A stretch of DNA of 64,000 nt from Paraburkholderia monticola (GTDB lineage: Bacteria; Pseudomonadota; Gammaproteobacteria; Burkholderiales; Burkholderiaceae): the NCBI RefSeq assembly GCF_001580545.1, contig NZ_LRBG01000022.1, forward strand, positions 186,001 to 250,000, written 5' to 3'. Position 1 is the first letter of the stretch; each line of letters begins with the position of its first letter. The translations under genes and the position numbers were made by a program. The notes under the pieces were generated by a model, which was not told the DNA's origin, did no database searches, and saw only the letters and a program-made list of their open reading frames with translations. Shown one piece after another: positions 51,395-60,836 of the stretch.

Positions 51395-52546
51395 ATGACG
51401 AGCAGTCCCTCCGTCAACCTTCTCGACCTCGACGCCCAAGGGCTCGTCGCCTATTGCGACAGCCTGGGCGAGAAACCGTTTCGCGCCAAGCAGTTGCAGC
51501 GCTGGATTCACCAATACAACGCTGCGGACTTCGACGGTATGACCGATCTGGCGAAGTCCTTGCGCGAAAAACTCAAAGGGCGCGCTTCGATCACGATGCC
51601 GGGCGTCGTCAGCGATCATGTTTCGTCGGACGGTACACGCAAGTGGCTGATCGACGTCGGCAACGGTAATGCCGTTGAAACCGTGTACATCCCCGAAGAA
51701 ACGCGCGGCACCTTGTGCGTGTCGTCGCAGGCCGGGTGCGCGGTCAACTGCCGGTTCTGCTCGACCGGCAAGCAGGGGTTCTCCCGCAATCTCACCACCG
51801 GCGAAATCATCGGCCAGCTGCGCATGGCCGAGTTTGCGCTGCGCGCGTCTCGCGGCGATGCAGGCGGTCGCGCGATGGGCGGCGACGGCAAGGGTGAGCG
51901 CGTCGTCACGAACGTGGTGATGATGGGCATGGGCGAACCGCTGCTCAATTACGACGCGGTCGTACCGGCCATGCGCCTGATGCTCGACGACAACGCGTAC
52001 GGCCTGTCGCGCCGGCGCGTCACGCTGTCCACGTCGGGCGTCGTGCCGATGATGGACCGGCTCGGCGCGGATCTGCCGGTGGCGCTCGCGGTGTCGCTGC
52101 ATGCGCCGAACGACGCGCTGCGCGACGAACTCGTGCCGCTGAATAAAAAGTATCCGTTGCGTGAGCTGATGGCCGCCTGTGAGCGCTATCTGAAAGTTGC
52201 GCCACGCGATTTCATTACATTCGAATATTGCATGCTCGATGGCGTGAACGACAGCGAAGCGCATGCGCGCGAGTTGCTCGCCGTCACGCGTAACGTGCCA
52301 TGCAAGTTCAATCTGATTCCGTTCAATCCGTTCCCCGAATCGGGCCTCATCCGCTCGAAATCGGAACAGATCAAGCGGTTTGCGCAGGTGTTGATGGATG
52401 CGGGCGTCGTCACCACCGTGCGCAAGACCCGCGGTGACGATATCGATGCTGCCTGCGGTCAGCTGGCCGGCGCGGTGAAAGACCGCACGCGCCTTGCTGA
52501 GCGCACCGGGAAGGCGGCGAAGGTGATCGAGGTTCGTGCCGTGTAA
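51395..52546 (+). CDS. rlmN: Dual-specificity 23S rRNA/tRNA adenine C2-methyltransferase RlmN
   Basis: Radical-SAM enzyme methylating A2503 of 23S rRNA and A37 of some tRNAs. 383 residues from ATG 51395. Radical-SAM motif SQAGCAVNCRFCSTG (C-x3-C-x2-C), VTNVVMMGMGEPLLNYD and the second catalytic cysteine near the end (GDDIDAACGQLAG). An ATG at 51380 would add five residues; the start at 51395 has GGCAGGA six bases upstream. Client of the ISC system. Confidence 0.95.
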   Translation: MTSSPSVNLLDLDAQGLVAYCDSLGEKPFRAKQLQRWIHQYNAADFDGMTDLAKSLREKLKGRASITMPGVVSDHVSSDGTRKWLIDVGNGNAVETVYIPEETRGTLCVSSQAGCAVNCRFCSTGKQGFSRNLTTGEIIGQLRMAEFALRASRGDAGGRAMGGDGKGERVVTNVVMMGMGEPLLNYDAVVPAMRLMLDDNAYGLSRRRVTLSTSGVVPMMDRLGADLPVALAVSLHAPNDALRDELVPLNKKYPLRELMAACERYLKVAPRDFITFEYCMLDGVNDSEAHARELLAVTRNVPCKFNLIPFNPFPESGLIRSKSEQIKRFAQVLMDAGVVTTVRKTRGDDIDAACGQLAGAVKDRTRLAERTGKAAKVIEVRAV

Positions 52547-52759
52547 TCGCACGGGGCGGGAGGCGTCGGCGTTCGGCGGAAAGCACCGCGAACGCAAAAT
52601 TGCTCTCTTGCCACCGTCGATTGAAAAAGAAAGTTTGCAGAATCGATCGGGGGCGGCGCACAAAGCCGCACATTTTGTTATAAACGGTCTGCGATTCGGA
52701 CGTGAGGCTCGAGCCCGTCCGGTCGCACGATTAAAAGAATCGACGCGAAAGGATTTGGG

Positions 52760-53887
52760 ATGAGTGAGCCGCAGCACCCGCAGCCGCACGAGACAGACAC
52801 GAACGATGACCACCCGGCACCCATTGCGCGGGCGGTGGTCCAGCCTGTCGTGCAGCCGGCCCTCGATTCGTTGGCGGCGGTTGGCGCGCGCTTGACCCAG
52901 TTGCGCGAGTCGAAAGGCTGGACGATCGAGGACGTGTCGGCGCGGCTGAAGGTGTCGGTCGTCAAGCTGAGCGCGCTGGAGGCGGGCGACATCAGTCATC
53001 TGCCGGACACGACGTTCGCACTCGGTGTCGTGCGCAGCTACGCGAAAATGCTGGGCGCCGATCCGACGCCTTTTACGGCGGCGCTGCGTCGCGAGAAGGG
53101 CGTGCCGGCGCCGAATCTGTCGATGCCGGCGTCGTCCGGCAAGGATCTACCGCGCGGCAAGGTTTCGTTGTCGCTCGGCGACAGCGGGCACAAGAGCCGC
53201 TCGTGGCTGTGGGGCATCGCGGCGATCGTCGTCGCGGTCATCGCGCTCGGCATGTGGCACACCAACGGCGGCGATTCGTCTGCTTGGCTCGCGCGCCTGA
53301 AGGCAAGCGCGAATAGTTCCACGAGCAGCGACAACACGGCATCGGGCGCCGTCGCGCAAGGTCCGGCGACGTCGCCGGCGGAGGGCGCCTCGGCACCGGA
53401 GGCTGCAGCCACTGCCGAGAACGCGGCGAGCGCGGATAATGCTGCGTCTGTGCCAGCAACGCCGATGCCCGTGCCGCTGGCCACTGGCGCCGCGCCGGGC
53501 TCGGCGTCGGCGGCGAACGTAGCGGCAACGCCGGCAGCGGCACCGAAGGCTGGCTCGCAGGCTCAGGCAGCCAAGCCGGCCGCAAGCGCGCCGGTAGTCG
53601 TGGCGAACGCGTCGGCTCCGGCGGCCACGCCAGCGCCCGGCGAGGCGGTCGTCGCGCTGCGCGTGACGCAGGACAGCTGGTTCAGCGTGCGCGACAAGGA
53701 CGGCAAGGAACTGTTCTCCGGCCTCGTGCATGCGGGCGATCCGAAGGAAGTGACGGGCGTCGGACCGTTCAAGGTCACGGTCGGCAACAAGGCCGGTCTC
53801 GAGTCGGTGACGCTCGACGGCCAGCCGGTCGATCCGTCGAAATATTCGGCAGCCAAGGGCAACGTGGCGCGCTTCGCGCTGCCTTGA
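52760..53887 (+). CDS. rodZ: Cytoskeleton protein RodZ-like (HTH and DUF4115 domain)
   Basis: 375 residues. Cytoplasmic helix-turn-helix of the Xre type (about 45-105: VGARLTQLRESKGWTIEDVSARLKVSVVKLSALEAGD), one transmembrane helix at about 150-170 (WLWGIAAIVVAVIALGMW), an Ala/Pro-rich periplasmic linker of about 130 residues and the C-terminal DUF4115 domain (VVALRVTQDSWFSVRDKDGKELFSG). RodZ links MreB to cell-wall synthesis. Sits between rlmN and ispG, its usual place. Confidence 0.92.
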   Translation: MSEPQHPQPHETDTNDDHPAPIARAVVQPVVQPALDSLAAVGARLTQLRESKGWTIEDVSARLKVSVVKLSALEAGDISHLPDTTFALGVVRSYAKMLGADPTPFTAALRREKGVPAPNLSMPASSGKDLPRGKVSLSLGDSGHKSRSWLWGIAAIVVAVIALGMWHTNGGDSSAWLARLKASANSSTSSDNTASGAVAQGPATSPAEGASAPEAAATAENAASADNAASVPATPMPVPLATGAAPGSASAANVAATPAAAPKAGSQAQAAKPAASAPVVVANASAPAATPAPGEAVVALRVTQDSWFSVRDKDGKELFSGLVHAGDPKEVTGVGPFKVTVGNKAGLESVTLDGQPVDPSKYSAAKGNVARFALP

Positions 53888-53899
53888 CACATACGGTAT

Positions 53900-53931
53900 G
53901 CGCCGCGGCCAACCGGTCCGCGGCGCTTTTT
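53900..53931 (+). terminator. Terminator-like hairpin between rodZ and ispG
   Basis: GCGCCGCGG and CCGCGGCGC enclose a 9-base loop and are followed by TTTTT. It is within an otherwise co-directional cluster, so ispG may have its own promoter or depend on read-through. Confidence 0.7.
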
Positions 53932-53984
53932 CAATTCAGGCGCTGCGTTTTTGCATAGCGCGTGCGGCGTAAATGGGTTTTTCG

Positions 53985-55289
53985 ATGCAGACCGAAGCTC
54001 AATCCCAATCCTGTAGCAAGATCGTTTCAGACGAGCCTGTGTTCGGCGGCTCCGCAATGCGGCGCAAATCGCACGCGGTCAACGTCCGCTGGGGCGGCCA
54101 GCTCGTGACCATCGGCGGCGATGCGCCGGTGCGCGTGCAGTCGATGACCAACACCGACACCGCCGACGCGATCGGCACCGCGATCCAGATCAAGGAGCTC
54201 GCGCAAGCCGGCTCCGAACTGGTGCGTATCACCGTGAATACACCGGAAGCGGCGGCTGCCGTGCCGGCGATCCGCGAGCAGCTCGACCGCATGGGCGTGA
54301 TGGTGCCGCTCGTTGGCGATTTCCATTACAACGGCCATCTGCTGCTGCGCGACTATCCGGGCTGCGCGGAATCGCTGTCGAAGTACCGGATCAATCCAGG
54401 CAACGTCGGGCACGGCGCGAAGCGCGACACGCAGTTCGCGCAGATGATCGAGACGGCGGCCAAATACGACAAGCCGGTGCGCATTGGCGTGAACTGGGGC
54501 AGCCTCGACCAGGACCTGCTCGCGAAGATGATGGACGAGAACGCGTCTCGCGCCACCTCGTGGGAAGCGCAAAGCGTGATGTACGAAGCGCTGATCCAGT
54601 CGGCGATCGGCTCGGCGGAACGCGCGGTCGAACTCGGCCTCGGGCGCGACCAGATCATCCTGTCGTGCAAGGTCAGCGGCGTGCAGGATCTGATTGCCGT
54701 GTATCGCGAACTCGCGCGCCGCTGCGATTTCGCGCTGCATCTGGGCCTGACCGAAGCGGGTATGGGCTCGAAGGGTATCGTCGCGTCGACGGCGGCGCTG
54801 TCGGTTCTGCTGCAGCAGGGCATCGGCGACACGATCCGTATTTCGCTGACACCGGAACCGGGCGCGTCGCGTACCGGCGAAGTGATCGTCGGCCAGGAAA
54901 TCCTGCAAACGATGGGCCTGCGCTCGTTCACGCCGATGGTCATCGCGTGCCCCGGTTGCGGCCGCACCACCAGCACGCTGTTCCAGGAACTCGCTTCGCA
55001 GATCCAGACCTATCTGCGTCAACAGATGCCGGTGTGGCGCGACCAGTATCCTGGCGTCGAAACGATGCACGTCGCGGTGATGGGCTGCATCGTCAACGGC
55101 CCGGGCGAGTCGAAGCAGGCGAATATCGGCATCAGCCTGCCGGGCTCCGGCGAGAATCCGGCCGCGCCGGTGTTCATCGACGGCGAGAAGGTGAAGACGC
55201 TGCGCGGCGAGAACATCGCGCAAGAATTCCAGCAAATCGTGAGCGACTACGTCGAGCGCCGCTACGGCCGCGCCGACGCGCTCAACTAA
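53985..55289 (+). CDS. ispG: 4-hydroxy-3-methylbut-2-enyl diphosphate synthase (GcpE)
   Basis: [4Fe-4S] enzyme of the MEP isoprenoid pathway. About 434 residues. TIM-barrel part: VQSMTNTDTADAIGTAIQIKELAQAGSE, INPGNVGHGAKRD, TEAGMGSKGIVAS. Cluster-binding part: ACPGCGRTTSTLFQELA and VAVMGCIVNGPGESKQANIGISLPG, with all three cysteine ligands. ATG 53973 is an alternative adding four residues; neither has a clear ribosome site. Confidence 0.95.
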   Translation: MQTEAQSQSCSKIVSDEPVFGGSAMRRKSHAVNVRWGGQLVTIGGDAPVRVQSMTNTDTADAIGTAIQIKELAQAGSELVRITVNTPEAAAAVPAIREQLDRMGVMVPLVGDFHYNGHLLLRDYPGCAESLSKYRINPGNVGHGAKRDTQFAQMIETAAKYDKPVRIGVNWGSLDQDLLAKMMDENASRATSWEAQSVMYEALIQSAIGSAERAVELGLGRDQIILSCKVSGVQDLIAVYRELARRCDFALHLGLTEAGMGSKGIVASTAALSVLLQQGIGDTIRISLTPEPGASRTGEVIVGQEILQTMGLRSFTPMVIACPGCGRTTSTLFQELASQIQTYLRQQMPVWRDQYPGVETMHVAVMGCIVNGPGESKQANIGISLPGSGENPAAPVFIDGEKVKTLRGENIAQEFQQIVSDYVERRYGRADALN

Positions 55290-55310
55290 ATACCGGCTAT
55301 CGAAACACAG

Positions 55311-56651
55311 ATGACTGAACAGAAGAAAAAGCTCGAGAAGCTGTCCGGCGTGAAGGGCATGAACGACATCCTTCCGCAGGAAGCCGGGCTCTGGGAATTT
55401 TTCGAAGCTACCGTCAAGTCGATGCTGCGTTCCTACGGATATCAGAATATCCGCACGCCGATCGTCGAGCATACGCAGTTGTTCACGCGCGGTATCGGCG
55501 AAGTCACCGACATCGTCGAAAAAGAGATGTACAGCTTCACCGACGCATTGAACGGCGAAAACCTGACCATGCGCCCGGAAAACACGGCGGCGGTGGTGCG
55601 TGCATCGATCGAGCACAACATGCTGTACGACGGTCCGAAGCGCCTGTGGTACATCGGGCCGATGTTCCGTCACGAGCGTCCGCAGCGTGGCCGCTATCGC
55701 CAGTTCCATCAGGTCGGCGTCGAGGCGCTCGGCTTCGCGGGCCCGGATGCGGACGCGGAAATCATCATGATGTGCCAGCGCCTGTGGGACGACCTGGGTC
55801 TGACTGGCATCAAGCTCGAAATCAACTCGCTGGGCCTCGCTGAAGAGCGCGCCGCGCATCGCGTCGAACTGATCGCGTACCTCGAAAAGCACATGGACGT
55901 GCTCGACGAAGACGCGAAGCGCCGTCTCTATACCAACCCGCTGCGCGTGCTCGATACGAAGAACCCCGCGTTGCAGGAAGTCGCCCAGAACGCACCGAAG
56001 CTGATCGATTTTCTCGGTGAAGCGTCGCGCGCGCACTTCGAAGGCCTGCAGCGCCTGCTGAAAGCGAACAACCTTCCGTTCACGATCAACCCGCGTCTCG
56101 TGCGCGGTCTCGATTACTACAATCTGACCGTGTTCGAGTGGGTGACCGACAAGCTCGGCGCGCAAGGCACGGTCGCGGCGGGCGGCCGTTACGATCCGCT
56201 GATCGAGCAACTCGGCGGCAAGCCAACGGCGGCATGCGGCTGGGCGATGGGTGTCGAGCGGATTCTCGAGCTGCTGAAGGAAGACCAACTCGTGCCTGAA
56301 GACGAAGGCTGCGACGTGTACGTGGTCCATCAGGGCGACGCTGCGCGCGAGCAGGCATTCATCATCGCCGAACGCCTTCGCGATACGGGCCTCGACGTGA
56401 TCCTGCACTGCAGCGCGGATGGTCAGTCGGCAAGTTTCAAGTCGCAGATGAAGCGCGCCGATGCGAGCGGCGCCGCGTTTGCGGTCGTGCTCGGCGAAGA
56501 CGAGATCGCCAACGGCACGGTCGGCGTGAAACCGCTGCGCGATACCCAGGCCAACGGCGGTAAGAGCGAGCAACAGAACGTGCCGGCCGAAGACTTGACC
56601 GAATATCTAATCAATGCGATGGTTGCATCCGCCGAAGACGGCGACGACTGA
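55311..56651 (+). CDS. hisS: Histidyl-tRNA synthetase
   Basis: Class II synthetase. 446 residues. LSGVKGMNDILPQEAGLW at the start, motif 2 region PMFRHERPQRGRYRQFHQVGVEALG, histidine-specific GLDYYNLTVFEWV and AAGGRYDPLIEQLGG, and the C-terminal anticodon-binding domain (DVYVVHQGDAAREQAFIIAERLR). 21 bases after ispG; same operon. Confidence 0.97.
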   Translation: MTEQKKKLEKLSGVKGMNDILPQEAGLWEFFEATVKSMLRSYGYQNIRTPIVEHTQLFTRGIGEVTDIVEKEMYSFTDALNGENLTMRPENTAAVVRASIEHNMLYDGPKRLWYIGPMFRHERPQRGRYRQFHQVGVEALGFAGPDADAEIIMMCQRLWDDLGLTGIKLEINSLGLAEERAAHRVELIAYLEKHMDVLDEDAKRRLYTNPLRVLDTKNPALQEVAQNAPKLIDFLGEASRAHFEGLQRLLKANNLPFTINPRLVRGLDYYNLTVFEWVTDKLGAQGTVAAGGRYDPLIEQLGGKPTAACGWAMGVERILELLKEDQLVPEDEGCDVYVVHQGDAAREQAFIIAERLRDTGLDVILHCSADGQSASFKSQMKRADASGAAFAVVLGEDEIANGTVGVKPLRDTQANGGKSEQQNVPAEDLTEYLINAMVASAEDGDD

Positions 56652-56717
56652 TCGCAATGTCGTTGGGCCGGCTGGCTCGACACGCACACGTAGCAAGAAA
56701 GAGGAAATCGCCGGGCA

Positions 56718-57347
56718 ATGAGTTACCACGACGAACAAGAATCGATTGAAAGTCTGAAGGCATGGTGGCAGCAGTGGGGCAATGCGACCACGTGGATCGT
56801 GCTGGTGGTGTTGTTGGCAGGCGCGAGCTGGAATGGCTGGAATTTCTGGCAGCGTCGCCAGGCCGCGGAAGCCGCGGTGCTGTACGACCAGGTTCAACAG
56901 GCTGCGGCAACCGGCGACAAGGCGCAGATCTCGCGCGTCGCCGGCGACATGGAAGACAAGTTCGGGCGCACCGCCTACGCGCAGATGACCGCGCTCGCAG
57001 TCGCCAAGGCGCTCTACGCGGCGGGCGACGAAGCCGGCGCGAAAGCGCAGTTGCAATGGGCGATCGATCACGCGAAGGACGACGAGTTCAAGCAGGTCGC
57101 GAAGCTGCGCATGGCGTCGCTGCTGCTCGACGACAAGGCTTACGACCAGGGCCTCGCACTGTTGGCCGAGCCGCAATCCGATGCTTTCAAGGGCGTCGTG
57201 GCGGACCGCCGCGGCGACCTGCTCGCGGCCCAGGGCAAACGCGACGACGCGCGCGCGGCCTACAAGGTCGCGCTCGACTCGCTGGCGAAGAGCGACATCT
57301 CGGCGCGCCAGCTGATCCAGTTCAAGCTGGATGCGCTTGGCGGCTGA
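56718..57347 (+). CDS. YfgM family ancillary SecYEG translocon subunit
   Basis: 209 residues. A single N-terminal transmembrane helix (ATTWIVLVVLLAGASWNGWNFW) and a periplasmic TPR-like domain (YGRTAYAQMTALAVAKALYAAGDEAGAKAQLQWAIDHAKD and repeats). YfgM associates with SecYEG and PpiD in E. coli. Between hisS and bamB, the usual place. Ribosome site GAAAGAGGAAAT. Confidence 0.9.
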   Translation: MSYHDEQESIESLKAWWQQWGNATTWIVLVVLLAGASWNGWNFWQRRQAAEAAVLYDQVQQAAATGDKAQISRVAGDMEDKFGRTAYAQMTALAVAKALYAAGDEAGAKAQLQWAIDHAKDDEFKQVAKLRMASLLLDDKAYDQGLALLAEPQSDAFKGVVADRRGDLLAAQGKRDDARAAYKVALDSLAKSDISARQLIQFKLDALGG

Positions 57348-57425
57348 GCGTCCCGCGCGGCGCGCCGCAAGCCACGACCGCAAGTCGGTCTCCTTTAATC
57401 CATTTCCTGAATGCTTCGTCCACCG

Positions 57426-58571
57426 ATGAATCTGCTGAAACGTTACGCTGTGCCCGTTATCTGTGCGATGACCGTTCTCACGCTGGCGGCTTGCTCATCC
57501 ACAAAAGACGAGCGCCGTGTGCCGACGCCGCTCACCGAGTTCAAACCTGTGCTCGACGTGCAGCAATCCTGGTCGGCGAGCGTGGGTAAGGCGGGGCGCT
57601 ACATCTTCTCGCCGGTCGCGGTCGGCAACGCCGTGTTCGCCGCTGGCACGAACGGCACGGTCGCCAAGATCGACGCCCAAACCGGCAAGGACGTGTGGCG
57701 CATCAAGTTGCGTGACGACCTGTCCGCGGGTGTCGGCAGCGATGGCACGCTGACCGCGGTCGGCGGACTGAAGGGCGACGTATACGTGCTCGGCGCGGAC
57801 GGCAAGCAGCTGTGGACCGCGAAGGCGCCAAGCGAGATCATTTCGCCGCCGCTCGTCGGCAACGGCCTCGTGATCGTGCGCACGATCGACGGTCAGATCG
57901 TCGCGTTCAACGCCCAAACCGGCGAGCAGAAGTGGAACTACCGCAACCGTGCGGTGCCGCTGAACCTGCGCGTGTCGGCGGGCATGACGTTCGCGGGCGA
58001 CGTGGCCGTGCTGGCCGGCTTCCCGGGCGGCTCGTTCGCCGCGCTTAACCTGCAGACGGGCGACGCCTATTGGCAGACGCCGGTGTCGTATCCGAAGGGC
58101 GTCACCGAGGTCGAGCGTATCAACGACGTGACGGGCCCCCCGACGCTGGTTGGTTCGGAAACCTGCGCAGTGACGTTCCAGGGCCAGATTGGCTGCTTCG
58201 ATGCGAACTCGGGCCGCGCGCTGTGGGGCAAGCCGTTCTCGAGCACGAGCGGCCTCGCGCAGGATGAGCGCAGCGTGGTCGCCGCCGACGACTGGTCGGT
58301 CGTGTCCGCGTTCGACGTGACCAATGGCTCGGTGCTGTGGAAGAACGAGGCGCTGAAGAACCGCGATCTGAGCGTGCCGATGTTGTTGGGCCGGGCGGCC
58401 GTGTTCGGTGACTACCAGGGCTTCGTGCATTTCCTGTCGACCGTCGACGGCGCGCTCGTCGCGCGAGTGAAGACCGACGGCAGCGCGATTACCGCGGCAC
58501 CCGTGCTGGCCGGCGATACGCTGGTCGTGCAGACGCGCGACGGCGGCCTGTTCGGCTATCGTCCGCGCTGA
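57426..58571 (+). CDS. bamB: Outer membrane protein assembly factor BamB
   Basis: Lipoprotein subunit of the BAM complex. 381 residues. Signal peptide ends TLAAC, lipidated Cys23; the mature protein is an eight-bladed PQQ-type beta-propeller with repeated AW/GTNGTVAKIDAQTGKDVWRI, LGADGKQLWTA, VAFNAQTGEQKWNY and CFDANSGRALWGK. An in-frame ATG at 57411 would add five residues. Second BAM lipoprotein gene in this window, after bamC. Confidence 0.94.
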   Translation: MNLLKRYAVPVICAMTVLTLAACSSTKDERRVPTPLTEFKPVLDVQQSWSASVGKAGRYIFSPVAVGNAVFAAGTNGTVAKIDAQTGKDVWRIKLRDDLSAGVGSDGTLTAVGGLKGDVYVLGADGKQLWTAKAPSEIISPPLVGNGLVIVRTIDGQIVAFNAQTGEQKWNYRNRAVPLNLRVSAGMTFAGDVAVLAGFPGGSFAALNLQTGDAYWQTPVSYPKGVTEVERINDVTGPPTLVGSETCAVTFQGQIGCFDANSGRALWGKPFSSTSGLAQDERSVVAADDWSVVSAFDVTNGSVLWKNEALKNRDLSVPMLLGRAAVFGDYQGFVHFLSTVDGALVARVKTDGSAITAAPVLAGDTLVVQTRDGGLFGYRPR

Positions 58572-59040
58572 TCGCAACACATCGTGTCAGGCGCGCAGGC
58601 CGGCTTTGCCGGCCGCGCGCGTTTTAATTGAAGTCTGAGTCGGCTTTGGCGTTCGGCTCCCGCGTCGGATAGTCATGTTGCCCGTCGCGCGATCGGGCAG
58701 GCTCAATAGAAAGAATTGCCGAACGGGCTGGTCCGGCATGTCGTGTCGAAATGCCGGCCGTCGTGCAAGGCGGCGCGTGCGCTCCATCGGCGGCTTTGCG
58801 AACCGAAGACGCGCTCGAGCACCAGCGGGCGAGCCGTCGAACAGCCCGGTCTGAAACAGGCGGCCCCCCGGTGGCGTCTGCGCAGCCCACTCCCGTCCGC
58901 CTGGATGCGCGTATCAATCGCACATCCGGAGCAGGACGAATTCGTGATAATTTCGTCAAAACGTCGCCGCGTCGCGGCCGCCTGACGTCGCTATGCGCGC
59001 GATCGGTTGCGATCCCGCGTTTCACCGTGAACAAGATCAG
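58572..59040. other. Gap between bamB and der (469 bases)
   Basis: Holds the bamB terminator (58591-58626) and a possible der -10 GATAAT at 58946-58951. Small open frames in it have no ribosome site or recognisable similarity, and I see no gene. Confidence 0.55.
58591..58626 (+). terminator. Rho-independent terminator of bamB
   Basis: GCGCGC-A-GGCCGGC-TTT-GCCGGCC-GCGCGC followed by GTTTTAATT, 20 bases after the bamB stop. Confidence 0.85.
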
Positions 59041-60378
59041 ATGAAACCCGTTATTGCCCTCGTCGGGCGCCCCAATGTGGGGAAATCCACTTTATTCAAC
59101 CGCCTCACGCGTTCGCGTGACGCGCTGGTTGCCGACCTGCCCGGTCTCACGCGCGATCGCCATTACGGCGAAGGACGCACCGGCGAGCGGCCGTATCTGG
59201 TCGTCGATACCGGCGGCTTCGAGCCGGTCGCGAAAGACGGCATCCTGCACGAGATGGCGCGCCAGACCCGCCAGGCGGTCGAGGAGTCGGACGTCGTCGT
59301 GTTCATCGTCGATGGCCGCAATGGTCTCGCACCGCAGGACAAGTCGATCGCCGACTATCTGCGCAAGGTCGGCCGACCGATCTTCCTCGTCATCAACAAG
59401 GCGGAGGGGATGAAGTACACCAACGTCGCGGCCGAGTTCTATGAACTCGGCCTCGGCGATCCGCGTGCGATTTCGGCCGCGCACGGCGACGGCGTCACCG
59501 ACATGATCAACGAGGCGCTCGAAGTGGCGTACGCCGGTCAGCCGGAAGAAAGCGATCAGGACAAGGAAGCGCGCGGCGTGAAGATCGCGATCGTCGGCCG
59601 GCCGAACGTCGGCAAGTCGACGCTGATCAATGCGCTGGTCGGCGAAGAGCGCGTGATCGCGTTCGACATGCCGGGCACCACGCGCGACTCGATCTACGTC
59701 GATTTCGAGCGCAACGGCAAGCCGTACACGCTGATCGACACGGCCGGCCTGCGTCGCCGCGGCAAGGTGTTCGAGGCGATCGAAAAGTTTTCGGTCGTGA
59801 AGACGCTGCAGTCGATCTCCGATGCGAACGTCGTGATCCTGCTGCTCGACGCGCGCCAGGACATTTCGGATCAGGATGCGCACATCGCCGGCTTCGTGGT
59901 CGAGCAGGGTCGCGCGCTGGTGGTTGGCGTGAACAAATGGGACGGTCTCGATCCGCATGTGCGCGAGCGCACGAAAGCCGACCTCGAGCGCAAACTAAAA
60001 TTTCTGGACTTCGCCAAATTCCACTTCATTTCCGCTGCGGAAAAAACTGGAATCGGGCCGCTGATGCGCTCGGTCGACGACGCCTATTCGGCCGCCATGT
60101 CGAAGCTGCCGACGCCGAAACTGACGCGTGCGCTGATCGAGGCAGTCGAGTTCCAGCAACCGCGCCGTCGCGGTCCGGTGCGGCCGAAGCTGCGCTACGC
60201 GCACCAGGGCGGGCAGAATCCGCCGATTATCGTGATTCACGGCAACGCGCTCGACGCGATCACGGACACGTATAAGCGCTACCTCGAAAATCGCTTCCGG
60301 GAAACTTTCAAGCTGACGGGCACTCCATTGCGAATAGAGTTCAGATCGTCGACGAACCCCTACGCGGACAAAGGCTGA
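59041..60378 (+). CDS. der: Ribosome biogenesis GTPase Der (EngA)
   Basis: Essential double GTPase for 50S assembly. 445 residues. Two G domains: GRPNVGKSTLFNRL near residue 8 with DTGGF and NKAE, and GRPNVGKSTLINALVG near 185 with DTAGL and NKWD. C-terminal KH-like domain (HGNALDAITDTYKRYLENRFRE). Start at ATG 59041; the in-frame ATG at 58993 is not conserved. Confidence 0.97.
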   Translation: MKPVIALVGRPNVGKSTLFNRLTRSRDALVADLPGLTRDRHYGEGRTGERPYLVVDTGGFEPVAKDGILHEMARQTRQAVEESDVVVFIVDGRNGLAPQDKSIADYLRKVGRPIFLVINKAEGMKYTNVAAEFYELGLGDPRAISAAHGDGVTDMINEALEVAYAGQPEESDQDKEARGVKIAIVGRPNVGKSTLINALVGEERVIAFDMPGTTRDSIYVDFERNGKPYTLIDTAGLRRRGKVFEAIEKFSVVKTLQSISDANVVILLLDARQDISDQDAHIAGFVVEQGRALVVGVNKWDGLDPHVRERTKADLERKLKFLDFAKFHFISAAEKTGIGPLMRSVDDAYSAAMSKLPTPKLTRALIEAVEFQQPRRRGPVRPKLRYAHQGGQNPPIIVIHGNALDAITDTYKRYLENRFRETFKLTGTPLRIEFRSSTNPYADKG

Positions 60379-60462
60379 AACAGGCTGGAGCGGGTCTGAA
60401 ACCCGCGTGTATGCTGGGTTTGGCAGCGGGGCCCGGCCCCGCGCGGCGAAATGAAAATCAGC

Positions 60463-60468
60463 TATAGT
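60463..60468 (+). promoter_or_regulatory. hfq: -10 element of the hfq promoter
   Basis: TATAGT 73 bases before the hfq ATG, giving a leader of about 65 bases. No strong -35. Confidence 0.4.
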
Positions 60469-60541
60469 GTAGCGGTTGGCGGCGGATCTCTTTTTCTTCG
60501 CCGTCAATTCAGTCAACCTGCAAAAAAATACGGAGTTTGCT

Positions 60542-60778
60542 ATGAGCAACAAAGGGCAATTGTTACAAGACCCGTTTTTGAACGCACTGCGTAAAGAGCA
60601 TGTGCCGGTGTCGATCTACCTGGTCAACGGCATCAAGCTTCAAGGGAACATCGAATCGTTCGACCAGTACGTCGTGTTGCTCCGGAATACGGTCACCCAG
60701 ATGGTCTACAAGCACGCCATTTCCACAGTCGTGCCTGCCCGTCCGGTGAATTTTCACCCGGATTCCGAACAGTCCTAA
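60542..60778 (+). CDS. hfq: RNA-binding chaperone Hfq
   Basis: Sm-like ring protein that pairs small RNAs with mRNAs. 78 residues, the compact form without the long E. coli tail. Sm1 and Sm2 motifs: LLQDPFLNALRKEHVPVSIYLVNGIKLQG and VLLRNTVTQMVYKHAISTVVP. Start of the hfq-hflX-hflK-hflC cluster. Confidence 0.98.
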   Translation: MSNKGQLLQDPFLNALRKEHVPVSIYLVNGIKLQGNIESFDQYVVLLRNTVTQMVYKHAISTVVPARPVNFHPDSEQS

Positions 60779-60836
60779 CCCTCGTCGCGGCCGGCGTAAT
60801 GTCGCCCGTTGGCGATTCCCTCCCGGCCGCGTCATT

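Noticed and set aside
58716..58985. 89-codon open frame between bamB and der
   Set aside because: Starts at a weak codon without a ribosome site and overlaps other open frames equally; no recognisable domain.
60389..60450. Hairpins between der and hfq as a terminator
   Set aside because: GCGGGT/ACCCGC and a GGGGCC-rich stem exist, but no T tract follows, so I did not call a terminator.
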